A stretch of 64,000 nucleotides of DNA from Bemisia tabaci (taxonomy: Eukaryota; Arthropoda; Insecta; Hemiptera; Aleyrodidae), in assembly GCF_918797505.1 (NCBI RefSeq), contig NC_092794.1:63773345-63837344 (forward strand). Reading direction: 5' to 3'. The notes under the pieces were generated by a model, which worked only from the letters and a program-made list of their open reading frames with translations, was not told where the DNA came from and did not search any database. A program made the translations under genes and the position numbers. Positions 48,281 to 59,867 of this stretch are shown one piece after another; position 1 is the stretch's first letter; every line of letters begins with the position of its first letter.

Positions 48281-51200
48281 GCCTTCTAAGTAGGTATAAA
48301 TAATAGGCTGCTAATTGGAAGTTACTTAGTTTAGCCAAGAATGGATATTATATGTTTCCCCACCATAATATTTTAATTGCATTGCATGGAAGTTGAAGGG
48401 TTTTCCCTGATTGCTTGTAATTTTCCATGTAGCATTCTAAGTATTAAAAGAATGTTGTCAAAGCCAGCAAGTGTCAATTACAAAACCCAGCTGAAACGAA
48501 CATTTTTCTCATGATTTTCATTTTTTTTGCAGATCATTGAGTTCAATGACATCGGTGACACAGGCTTTATGAATGAAACCTCAAAAGAAACATTAATTCT
48601 GAGTGCAGATAATTTTAAATGGAGAGTCAAATCTTTTTATCAGAATCCGGACTCAGGGACTGTGAATTTTGAGGTGACTGCTAATGGATATTCATCCGAG
48701 GACATAGTTAAAAATGGCACTATATCATTTCTTGTAAGTATTCCCCTCAGTTATCTTTACTTTTGAATTTTCAGTGACTTTCCTGATCCAATACCAATTT
48801 AATTTAATTTCATTTTCTTGTAATTTATATCAAGAAGTCATTAAGAAAAAGGGCATTGGATACTTGCACTTTTAGCCTCTGCCTCTATTGGCTGAGGCAG
48901 CCAGGCTGTCTGCGAATGGTGACACTAGAATCTTTTGCCGGCTGTCCTCAGTTTAAGCAGGGACGGTATTTGTCGAATCATGATTTTCTCCCCGATTCAT
49001 CTACTAGAGAAGTGTGAGCTCTCAAACAGGTATAAGAATATGCAAATTGTAACGTACTTCAATCCATTTTCCAAGTGAGGGGCAAAACAACATACTGTTC
49101 GAATAATATAACATTTATAAACTTGACAACCACACAACTGCATTTCCTCTTCATTCATTGTTCCAGGTGAGTGTGTTTCCATCCAAGGACCATGGGATTG
49201 ATTTGCCTCATTTGCTGCACACTGCCAACTCAACTCAAATAGACATGACAATTGATCATTTCACTACAGCTTACCCTAATTCACGATTTGCAGTGGAGCT
49301 GGCATTTGTCTCTTCAGAAACTGAGAACTCGGACTTAGAGCTCAAGTCAAAGAAAAGTTTGGATGATGAGCACTCTCCTGGAGTTTTTACGGTAACTATT
49401 TCTGTAATTCACAAGTTTTAATAGAGGTTTTATTTAACTTTACCAACTTTATTTTTTTTTTGTTCTTTTTTAATTTATTTTAAACCTGGTTTTTCATTGT
49501 TATTATTATTTTTTTTAAATGTTAAATCTATTTTTATAATATTTTATTGGTTCTTGTTCAGTACTGCAATGGTAATCTTTAACTGAGGTGAAAATATGTT
49601 ACGGAAATTGAATGTCAGTGCTGTATATCTAAGATAATCGTTTGTTTGTTTTCAGGTGATTGAGTTGCAAACAGAAAATTCAAAGAAAGGTAACGTTGGG
49701 GGTTATCTCCAGTGGCGGCCGCTAGTTTACACATTCAATGATCGAGATTATGCTAACTCCACGGACACCGTTCATTACCATGTGGAGAACATAACTACAG
49801 AGCAAGAAAACTTCCTGAACAACTCCCTTCCTTTCGTGTTTTTTGAGAAGAACATATCACAATTGGCAGTTAGAGCGATGAATGTTTCATTTGGTTTTAA
49901 ACTTGATGGGTTTTACAGGAAATCAGGATACTTATCATGGTAAATTATGCAATTTCCAAAGTAATATCTAGCTCTTAACATTTAACCTTGTAAATTATTT
50001 ATCAGAAATTTTTAGGATACAATATCTAGTATTTACCAAGACCACCAGTTTATTTTTCCAGACCACCATTATACATATAGCACTCTCTGGCAATCTGCGA
50101 CTCCTAACTGTTGAAGACTTCAGTCCTCAAAAACTCAAAAAGCCTTTCTGGGAGTTGGTACTCCCTCATTTTTTTTCAACTTCATGTCACCACCCTTTCA
50201 CTGGGCAGAGGGTGCACCCTCTTTGACTGCTTCTCCGAGAAACCAAATCAAGCATCTTTTTTGGCAGCTTTACCTCTGCTGTTATCCCGCTCATTCGACC
50301 TTGTCATACTAATTGTTTGGTTATAATAATGTCAAACACAATTTAGTCTTTTAAAAGTCACAAAAATGTCCTTCCAGAAATTTTATGAAAAGTGTAGTGA
50401 ATGTAAATTTATTGGAAGCCGAACCGATTTCGGCGTTAATAAGGAAGATTTTTCAAACTTATTCTTTCAGCAAGGCAGTTGGGACCTTCTCTTCCTTTTT
50501 TGTCTTTCCTCCTTCTTTCACAACCAAGCGCAGGGAAAATTGTAGTGTTGAAAATCTGTAAAAGAGGGTTGCCACAGTCAGGGAATACTGGGAAATGTCA
50601 GGGAATTTTGAAAAGTCAGGGAAAACCTGGAAGTGTCAGGGAAAAATTTGTTAGGTCACCTTTTTTTGCTTTGTTGAAAACTATTTCTATTCATGTCTTT
50701 TTAACCATTTGTCTCTGCAATTTGTTTCTTCAATTGTCAGGGAATTTCACCAAAATGTGTCGGGAGAATATCAAGGAATTTTATTTTCTAAATTCTGTGG
50801 CAACTCTGGGGGAAAATTCTGCCGTGCAAAGGAAGATCGCCTTATGAACATTCGAGAGTTGTCGAATTTTCTTTGATAAAATGTTTAGAATTGAGGAAAG
50901 ATATGAATATATTTCCTTGAAATTTTTAGGAACTTCAGGTGAAATTTCGAACAAAATTATCTGAAAAATTGGAAGGAAAATATTCATAAGTTTACCAGGA
51001 AATTCGTGTTTTATCAAAAGAAATTTGACAACGCCTGAAGGCTCATACGGCGTTCTTTCTTAGCAAGGAAGAATTGCAGTGTTGAAAATCTATAAAAAGC
51101 TACTTCGAGACTCATTTTATAAGATTGTCGAATAAAATGCAGCCAAAGTCATTTCCTCAAATTAACATACAGTAAATTCTTATACTTATTCAGACCAATC

Positions 51201-51517
51201 TATGGTTCTAAATCAAGTAGCATAATTGCTTGGTAAAAATATTAAAAACAACATCAAAATTGGATTAATTTCCTATTCACTAATGAATTTTGGTACTCAT
51301 TTTTTGAGTGTAAAGAACTGAAATTTTTCTCATGGTTTTCTACAGGTCATTTTTGGTCGGTATCGGGGAGCCACCTGTTGAGTCTTTCTCAATGTTGGTG
51401 CTTTTGATCATCGGGATTGGTCTCGGTCTCCCGACACTAGTCATCATCGGAGGATTCTTTTTTGTTGTGTTCCGGCGTCTCTCAAGAAATAAAGATGAAC
51501 TGTTTTTCAGCCAGTAA
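46018..51517 (+). CDS. GLMP: Glycosylated lysosomal membrane protein (NCU-G1 family)
   Basis: Homologue of GLMP, a type I lysosomal membrane glycoprotein that in mammals protects and partners the transporter MFSD1. Six exons: 46018-46089, 47515-47778, 48533-48733, 49167-49391, 49656-49939, 51346-51517. All have GT-AG introns and join to 405 aa plus TAA (human 406). Residues 1-19 are a signal peptide (ILTLLTTGLAPVVTA). The luminal part has about 13 N-glycosylation sequons and the family blocks SLHYLWNSDHKPSLLLLEST, DDEHSPGVF, GYLQWRPLVYTF and GYLSW. One membrane helix (363-391) precedes a short tail, RRLSRNKDELFFSQ, which lacks the C-terminal YxxPhi sorting signal known in mammals. Intron 1 holds a 428-bp palindrome (46546-46973), intron 2 a T42 run and intron 5 two further elements. 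Identity is secure. Confidence 0.93.
46546..46973. repeat. 428-bp inverted repeat in GLMP intron 1
   Basis: The left end GGGTGGTTTCACGATAATTG pairs with the right end CAGTTACCATGAAACCACCC. Inside, TAACAGACAACACATTTTTC pairs with AAAAAATGTGTTGTCTGTTA. A second nested pair, AATGTGCTGTCTGTTA against TAACAGACAGCACATTT, lies at the centre (46735-46796). The element resembles a non-autonomous DNA transposon with very long terminal repeats. No coding frame. Confidence 0.7.
48235..48276. repeat. T42 homopolymer run in GLMP intron 2
   Basis: Forty-two consecutive T residues after a CTTCTTCTTTTTCTCTGG tract, about 260 bp before the exon 3 acceptor. It may be a reverse-strand poly(A) remnant; no element body is recognised. 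Confidence 0.8.
50563..50808. mobile_element. Short element with GGGTTGCCACAG termini
   Basis: The left end AGAGGGTTGCCACAGTCAGG is mirrored by the right end CTGTGGCAACTCTG. The interior repeats GTCAGGGAA several times at irregular spacing. Terminal GTTGCCAC sequences with GTCAGGGAA interiors recall short hAT-like non-autonomous elements of animals, an attribution from memory. It lies in GLMP intron 5, directly before the element at 50823-51066. Confidence 0.55.
50823..51066. repeat. Inverted-repeat element, AAGAAAGAACGCCGTATGAGC family
   Basis: Left end TGCAAAGGAAGATCGCCTTA and right end, other strand, TTGCTAAGAAAGAACGCCGT; pairing continues through GTTGTCGAATTT and GTTGTCAAATTT. The roughly 240-bp AT-rich body contains AAAATATTCATAAGTTT. 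Sister copies are at 21943-22235, 52684-52924 and 53978-54218. It lies in GLMP intron 5. Confidence 0.65.
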
Positions 51518-51664
51518 TTTTCATGTTGATAGTAAGTTATTTCAATCCATCACAATGCTATCACTCATTACTTATGAACCGTATTAGCTAAATTGGTTCT
51601 TATGTGCGAAATTAGATCGGGTCAACAGAAACATATCAAATTGCATTTTGGAGCAAAATAAGTC

Positions 51665-51850
51665 AAGAGTAGTTTTGAATTCAACCAGCCGAAAATTTTC
51701 TCCTGTCAAAAATTTCAAGTCGAGGAAAAATATTTTGAGCCTGGAAATAATTTTCAAACTTTGTACTTAACTTTGAGTCTTGTGGAGGAATAAAACTTCA
51801 AACCTCTTTCTGGCGTTGAACTTGATGCGACTTTGTGAATCACTGCTAAA
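51665..51850 (+). repeat. Dispersed repeat, inverted partner of 31505
   Basis: Carries TTTTCTCCTGTCAAAAATTT, GAGGAAAAATATTTTGAG and CTTGTGGAGGAATAAAACTT in the same order as the minus strand of 31505-31745. It starts about 150 bp after the GLMP stop codon, so it may be within the GLMP 3' UTR. Confidence 0.5.
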
Positions 51851-52683
51851 CACTGTCCAATTAACAAGTTAATGAATTTTGCAAAGAATGCTAATAAATG
51901 GATATTCCACTCTTTTCTCTGTTAGAAGAATATTTTGTAGATATTAGAGATTTTCAGGCCATGAAGTTGGCCTCTTTCTCTTTGAAAAAATAAAATAAAG
52001 ATATTTTGAAACACCGCACTGGAGATACCTTGTTTTACACTGTGGCCATCGATATTCAGAACGATCCCAGTCTTGATCATATTTGGATATGAAAGCAATA
52101 ATTATTTACCACTAATTTTTCATTCTCAAATGATTTCTTCAAAATGCGCTTCTCAACAATTCTTTGGTACATCTAAATCTTATATATCATTTGTATCAAG
52201 ATGATCAAGTTGTTTGCCTCTCATCAATATATTTTGAAGCTCATCTTTTTTCTGAACATGTTCACAGAAAAAATCGGAGCACACATTAAAATTCAATCCA
52301 ACTGCATATTTTGACTCAGACGCAGTGTGTTTCTGGCTATCCTGTTAGTGATTTTTCTCTGGTAAGTTATTCACTCTTCACCAGCACCAGATGCTTACCT
52401 TTTCTGTTGTTTCTTTATATTTCATCTGCTCAATGAATATCTCTGTTCATCAAGGTAAATAGTCTCTCCACCATACTCTAACCTTTGTGTGCAATTTTTT
52501 CACTGTTTTCTCAGCCTCTAAACTGTTTGCCGACTGAAAAAGCCCAGTCCTCATTTTTCCCTCTCTTTTTTTTCTGCACCTTTTTCTACTCCGTAAAATT
52601 ATTGCCCCCACAAATTTGCTTCGTTCATACTTTTAAATAAGTGAAGACACTTGCCTTGAACAGCCAATTATTGATACTACCGT

Positions 52684-52924
52684 GCCAAGGAAAGAACGCA
52701 ATATGAGTCTCCAGACATTGCTAAATTTCTTTTGATAAGATGTTTATTTTTGAGGAGTGTCATTATTATTTGTTCTTGAACTTTTCAGATAACTTAAATT
52801 TAATTATGTATAATATTCTCTGAGAACTCGGGAGAAAAATATATTTTTAATTCCTCCAAAAATTAATGTTTTATCGAACCAAATTGGGCAACGTCCACAA
52901 GCTCATATGGCGCTCTTTGTCGGC
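52684..52924. repeat. Inverted-repeat element, AAGAAAGAACGCCGTATGAGC family
   Basis: Left end GCCAAGGAAAGAACGCAATA and right end, other strand, GCCGACAAAGAGCGCCATAT; both continue with TGAG and TTTGGTT or TTTCTTT before an AT-rich body. Similar in length to 50823-51066. Confidence 0.55.
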
Positions 52925-53977
52925 ACTTCAGAATAGGTCTCTTTCTACATAAAAAATTTACAGAGATTAAGAGATGGCAGGAGCCAATACTTTTTGTCAC
53001 ATTCCGATTGAAAATTTTTCAGGAAATATTCACCACAGATAGAAAACATGCCATCAAGATAGAAAATATAGTGTTTCTCCTTTTGATAACAAATACTAAG
53101 ATATACTTTTAAGATAACTGTACTAACTCTCTGCTCAATCTGAACAATACTTTTGACAATGCTGAACAATACATCAAGAATGTATTTTCTTGATCTAGGC
53201 AAGAAGGAACTTTCATTTTGATGCTTTGCAGTTATAGGATTGTAATATTTTTTCAGTTCTTGAAAACTTTACAGTAAAATTTTGATCTCGAAGGATGTAT
53301 TTACATATCTAAATTTATTAACCACAAGACTACAAACTTGCTGAAGACACACATCCTATAAATATCTTCCAGCAGTGTCTTTTAAGGGGTGTTTGTTAAT
53401 TTTGATAGTTTTTCCTTTGTTTACGCAGATGAAAATAATGGTTTTTTTGGGAGCGTGTAGGAAGCTACATTAGTGACAGATGTTAGTGTTAAATTTAAGA
53501 CAACCCCAAGAGGGTTTGCTGTTTAATTGAAAGTTCAGGTCACATTTCAAAGAGGAATCTCTTATCAAAACTGTCAAAATATCCTAGTAAAGAAACCCTT
53601 TTTGCTCTCTCTCTCACATACAAATGCCACCTTGCTTTTACAAGATTTGTATCGTTTTTTTTTTAATCAATTTAACAAGCATTTTACATAAATTCTACAC
53701 AAAATTTTAGTTTTTTATGCTACATACTTTGTAGTTTATTATATGTATAGCATCAATGTAAATGATTTATAGAATCCACAAAATTTTGATATCAATTTTC
53801 CTCCTTGATTGTTTTAACATAAATTTCAAATTAATTTTACTTAAAAAAGAGCAAAACAGGTTTTCTCACTCGCACATTGCAACAATTTGTTCTCGTTTTT
53901 TATGTTTAAATTCAACAGCCAATGCTGCCAAACCACTGTCAACAACTGCATTTTGTCAAAACTGACTAGCTTAAGTC

Positions 53978-54218
53978 TGGCGTGCTTAGGAAGAACGCCG
54001 TAAGAGCTTTCAGCTATATTTTCTTTGATAAAATAGGAATTTTAGGGAAACCTGTGAACATTTTGCCATGAATTTTTCGAAAAATTTAATTTGCAACCAG
54101 GTCTAAATTATTTGAAAATTTCAAGAGAAAATATTCATAATTTTCCTTATAAACAAATATTTTATTCAGGAAAATTTGGTAACCTTCAAATGTTCATAAA
54201 GCATTTTTCCTCAGCCGG
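53978..54218. repeat. Inverted-repeat element, AAGAAAGAACGCCGTATGAGC family
   Basis: Left end TGGCGTGCTTAGGAAGAACG and right end, other strand, CCGGCTGAGGAAAAATGCTT. The body has TTTTCTTTGATAAAATAGG and AGAAAATATTCATAATTTTC as in the sister copies. It is the third copy within about 3.4 kb. Confidence 0.55.
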
Positions 54219-54446
54219 ACATAATTAAGAAGTACATTAACAATCAATTGTAGTCATGCCTTTTCTCAATTAAGCTGGAAATGTTGGCTCCTCTCTACTG
54301 AACACCATCAACAAAATTCTTGTGAGCAACTGCTTGAAATATTGCTATTCAACCATTATTCGAGCATTTTTTTTGAGATTTACAGTATTGTAGTGGTTGC
54401 AAGTTATTGACCTATTTGTGATCATTCCAATTTTCACCAGACTCTC

Positions 54447-54450
<4 letters not shown>

Positions 54451-54499
<49 letters not shown>
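54451..54499. repeat. T49 homopolymer run
   Basis: Forty-nine consecutive T residues followed by GATGACGTCATG, which contains a perfect 8-bp CRE-like palindrome TGACGTCA. The run is the longest in the window. Its length is likely to be variable or mis-assembled. Confidence 0.85.
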
Positions 54500-54500
<1 letters not shown>

Positions 54501-57500
54501 ATGACGTCATGAAAGAGACTTAATTTAGTAGAAACGCACCAATTTAATTTTTTTTAGACTCAAGGAGTAGACTTGTAAGCGGCTAGGTAGACTTCTCCAT
54601 AAAAACTGTAGACTTGGTTTATTCTCTGAATTCAATTTCAGACGTTGATGAATCTGCAAAAGAACCAACTGTATATCTACCTAGCCCTTTTCTATGAAAG
54701 TAGTATTGGACATCTGTGAATCTGCAGAAGCATGTCATCAATAACAAACAAAAAACTTCTTTTTGGAGCAAAAATTTTATTGCTTCAAAATAAACAGACG
54801 AACATGCTGTAGTATAGAGGGCAGAAACGGACATTATGACACAATGCCTTTTTTTTCCGAGGGACGTGAAAAAGAAAACACCACTGTTTTTTATAAACCA
54901 TCGTTGCCACTTCTATACCAGCAAGGGATATAGAACCAAAGTGGCTACTCCCACTGGGAGGGGAGGGGGAGGGGGGGGGGAAGGGCTTACCTAGGAACAA
55001 AGTTTAAAATTGAAAATTACCTCAACTGTACATGTTACCGTCAAATGGTCTAACTTGGGCCACTTTGACATCGTGTATCTTTTTGATGGATGAGTATTTT
55101 TACATCAATGATAGGTCAAATTTAGGGTCTCACCCAGACCTTCCAAAACCACTATTCAAAATTGTTACTATTTTTTTTTTTTAAAGAAAGGAGGGTGGCC
55201 CAAGTTACCTTTGTAGGAACTTATACTATTGAGTGGGACGCAGGGAAAAGTTTAAAGAACCGATTTTGGTGGTAGAGAAAAAAAAACAAGACCTTTATTG
55301 GGTGCTACATTTTGATGGAGAGCAACCTGATGCACGGACATGACGTCAACCTCACAGCAAGGAAAAATGCTTAGTTGTTGGCAGCTTCTGATTGGTTGGA
55401 GAAAGAACAAAAGGGGCTGCCAACCTAAACTACACAGGTTACACATGTGTGATAGACCAATATTTACTAAGTCCAACAACCTTCAAGTTTGGGTAACTTG
55501 GGCCACCTATTATTTTTAAATAGTAGGCCCATATTAGCTTACCTAAAGCTAACATGGGCTAGTAATTTGAGTTTTAAAAAAGAAATGAACGTATTTACAC
55601 AAAAAAGTTGAATAATTTAAGTTGAAAAACATGATAAAACATGGAAAAAAGCGCTTAGCTGAACAATAAAGATAAATTTGGCATAACAATTAAGATGCTT
55701 ACCTAAATTAAGCCTTAAATAACAATACTACTGGTTTGCAGATCACATTTAAAGATTACATTGAAACTTAAAATGAAGGCAGTCAAGAGAAGCGCGTAGA
55801 TAGGTACGGTAGCTACTTTTAAGTTTAAGAGCGCAAACGTGTGAATTTCTTAGACCAGGGTAAACTCAACAACTATTAATGGCTAAAGCTTGTGCCAGTT
55901 TAACTTTAAGAACACAGTTTGGAAAACATGTTACAATTATGGAATGAGCTTTTCTTGCATATGAAGGTACAAAATTCAAAATATATCCGACGAAAGGCAA
56001 TTTTGGTACCTATGCATTTTTCACTTAAAATTAAAAAATAGAAAGTTAAGCTCGAAAAAGGAACACATTAAAAAAAAACTTAGGTAATTATTATTGCAGT
56101 CTTTTAGACTAAACTTTACCTAAATGAGTATGAGAAATGACTGCTTAAACAACTAAGAGGGTGGGTAGAGGTAGGTAAGACTAAAAAAGTACTTAGGTAA
56201 AAGACAAAAAATTTAGTAAACACATACAAAAAATAAAACTAGACATATTCGTCCATGAAAAATCTCCATAAAAAAATTGGGAAATTTCGATTTTCATCAA
56301 AAACTAGCTTTCTTTCATTCTCAAAGCACTGTGAATCAGAACTGGAATAAGTGTATCTGTCCCTTACAATTTTCATGGGCTTGAGCATTCTTAAAATTTG
56401 GCTTAATTTTACGCTACTTATGTCATCAATGATCAGAAAAACATAAAAGTCCTTTTGACCTTTGTAATTTCTTAGAAACTTACACTTGAAATCAAGTTTG
56501 TTAATTTTCAAAACCTTTGCCACAAATTGTTTTATGGACTCCTTTTTTTAAAGTTGCATGTATATTAACTGGACAGCGATATAATCTCCTTTAGGGTTTC
56601 TCGCCGAAGCGCCACCCCTCCCTCCCTCCCCAGTCAATCCATCCATGAATCCAGCAATATTGCAATAGATGTGGCAACGTTGGTTAAAACAGTGGTTTTT
56701 TTTCACGGCCCCCCTTAAAAAAAAAAAAAAAAATTGCATCGTATCATAGTGTCCGATTTTTCCCTCCATAGCTGGAGTAGATTAAAATCACACATTTTCA
56801 AATGAAAATGTTTTTTACAGGAGTTTCCCTGGAATTTTGCCGAACAGTTCTAACAATGCAAACAAATTTCTTGTTTCCTGAAAAACTTGGTGCATTTCTG
56901 TTAAACTGGGGCCAAATACACTGAATATTGCAGCTGAACTTAGCTGCGTGGAAAATGTCTCTTACAGATAAAAAAAACCTCTTATTTAATGAAGATTATC
57001 CAGTTGAAAATTCAATATTTTTGGCAATAAGCGTTTTCACCCCATGATGGATTTTCAATTTTACAATGTTTATTTACCTAGAGTTCAGCTGTGATTTAGT
57101 GAATAAAATATTGAGGTTATTTGTTTTATTTTTACTTATTGGATGAAGTAGAACTGCGCGTTAAAAAAAAAAAAAGGAACGTTGTCAAAAAACGTTGCAC
57201 GTGCTGTTGGCAAAGCTTTTTTCATAAGTGTAACACTTCATCAAAATTAAAAAATCTCTGAAAAATAAATTTATTCACTGTGGTAACTTTGTGTTAAATG
57301 TATGGTAGTTTCTACATGAAGGAAATCAATTATCAATGTTTAGAAGTATTTTTACAAATCTGTTTAGTTGTTAAATGTCAAACAAAAGGTTTGAGGAATT
57401 GCGCAAGTTGGTATCAACCTCAAACTGTGATCTATTTGCATTTGTATTACCTATCTTTCTATATCTACTCCTTTAAAGCTTAAATGATCTATTATTTTTC

Positions 57501-57656
57501 TAAAGCACATAAATTGATGATAATTTACTGTATAATTAATGGATCTGTTTAGTTAAGTTTAACATTATTGTTATTACTAATTGTTTTCTGTCTTAGAAAA
57601 GGGTTTGAAAAAAAAAAATGTTTAGGATCATGTATGTAATTTAAATTGTTTGACAG

Positions 57657-57859
57657 AGCTAGGCTCAAAAAGACTGGAAAAGAAATTTATTTTATTTTAT
57701 CTTATTTGTTTTATTACTGTCTCTTGGCTTGCCATTTTAGATATTAAATTCATCCCCTATGTTGTTTTTACAATTTTCTCTCTTTTTTTCTTTGTAATGT
57801 GGCTGGATTACAAGGCTGCAGAAAGAAAGCCAATGATTCCTAAAATATGTACGGTTTAA
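57657..57859 (+). other. Candidate terminal coding exon, two membrane segments
   Basis: After an acceptor-like TTGTTTGACAG, a frame of 67 codons runs to TAA. It begins with a basic segment (LGSKRLEKKF). Two hydrophobic stretches follow, FILFYLICFITVSWLAILDI and FIPYVVFTIFSLFFFVMWLD, and it ends in a charged tail (YKAAERKPMIPK). The composition is more protein-like than other frames here. However, no upstream exon was identified, the DNA is very T-rich (which produces hydrophobic codons by chance) and no family was recognised. Confidence 0.2.
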
Positions 57860-59719
57860 ATAACACAGAATTCACACCGAAGTGAATTTTGTAATGTTAG
57901 AGCTCATAATGTCCAGCAGGTACGCAAGGTGAGCTGATAGTTCATGTTCTTTCACCGATGATACTTGTCTGGTTTTGAACAACTATCAATCAACAGCCAA
58001 TCCTAAAGAAAGGTACCGTGTGCACTGACAGTATGGTGTGTACTGTACCTACACTTCCCTTCAAAATTTCAATGCCAGGCTTTGTTCAATGTTACGATGT
58101 ATGTCTGGCACAGGTATCCACTTCATGTACACATTCATTTATGTAATGCTGCAATTTCATCAAGTACAAATTGCCCATCTAAATCATGTAGATTAGGATA
58201 TGAGAACAACTGTTATCTATGTCTCTCATTTAGATGACTTATCTCAGTTTATAAATTGATTTTCCACAAGAGGCATGAACTATGTACATCCTATTATGAG
58301 TAACAAATCATTTACTTCTTTCACCATGACTAGGCACCCAAATTCAGTATCCACTGAAACTTTTATTTTTTTATTTTTTTTTTTTTTTTTGGTGTGAAAT
58401 ATAAGGAACGGAACATTATTTGGTAAAGTTCATTATTAGATTCAGACCTCTAAGTTTTTACTATACTGTCAGGACCACAAATTTATCTCTTATAGATGTT
58501 ATGATTGTAATTCACTCATATTGGGTGCATTAGTCCACTATAGAAAATTAGCATGGGACAATTTTATTGCTCCAAATGAAAGTGCTTGACGAGCTGAGTT
58601 TGCAGTGTTTTTAAATGAAATTCTGACTCGGAAAATTGAAAAACTATGGATTTAAGAGCAAGAAAAATTATGACATCCTAGATGAGTACTTTCAATTCAA
58701 GCGCATTTATCTCAGCAGATTAGAACATTGTGTCTTAACTTATCCCACAATTTCCCATTTTAGGATTTTCAAATTTTTCAAAAATCAAGGATTTTCCCGT
58801 GCCCAGCTCATTCATTAGTTTAAATAAAATTCGGCTTACTTCAGGCACCTGCTAATTTTCTGTTATATATTAATCTACTTTTTTATCATATAGTATACAG
58901 CTTTATTTCCGAAACTGAGACCCAGGAGAGGGCCTTACTTAAGTGTCCCCCAAAAAAACTAGCCCATTTATTTTTCCTAAACAGTCTAAAAACTTGACCA
59001 ATTTTATAGCAAAATTATTTTTTTTATGATACATAGTTTTCTAACTTTATTATCAATAAGAGGTTAAAAATCATAATTATCAATAAATGACGGTGTAGTG
59101 AACTAGAATTTGATAAAAATTATATTGGCAAGCAAATAATCGAACCATGTCTAAAGTAGCGGAAGATGATGTTTATAAATACTACACAACGGGATGTTCT
59201 GTAATGAGAATGATTTGAAAGATTGCTCTAGGACCATTGTCATGCACAACCTAGGCAACAACTTAGGTTACTTAGACGTTTTGAGTTTTTCCAAATTTTG
59301 AAAATTGTTTGCAGACATCTGAAAGGCCAGTTGCCAGTAGCAAAAACAGCTTGTGCCACATTCATAAGTGGTCTCAGGGCTGTTCAGAAAAAAAGGGTTC
59401 ATAATTTGAGGGACGTTTGCGCCCCTTTTCTTAAGAGGAATGCATTAAGGGCGCTTTTCCATTGTAATTGAATGAGCAAAGTGCCCCTCCAGCATCTTAC
59501 CTATGTTAAAATCATGACCAAAAATATTGAAAGGAGTGTTATTTTTGTTTTTTGTAGTAATTTTTTTCATTAATATTCTTTCTGTAAGAAATGGCTCATT
59601 TAAAAAAAGAAAGAAAGAAAAAACATAAAAGCTAATTAATTAATTTTGGCTCACACTCAAGCTGACTGGTACCTTCTGCAAACTTTTCGGATGGTGAAGC
59701 TCGGAAAACATGTTTATTT

Positions 59720-59867
59720 CACTTACTTTTCTTCCTTTTTCGCCCGATGCAAATTCGGTTGTCACTATTTACACATTTATACTATTTAGTATAAATACTA
59801 TTTAGTATAAATGTATAAATAGTGACAACCGAATTTGCATCGGGTGAAAAAGGAAGAAAAGTAAGTG
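59720..59867. repeat. 148-bp nearly perfect hairpin
   Basis: From CACTTACTTTTCTTCC at the left to GGAAGAAAAGTAAGTG at the right the two halves are reverse complements with very few differences. Pairing passes through GATGCAAATTCGGTTGTCAC and ATACTATTTAGTATAAAT. The centre around 59790 is nearly loop-free. No coding frame is present. The arms are too alike for old neutral sequence. Confidence 0.8.
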
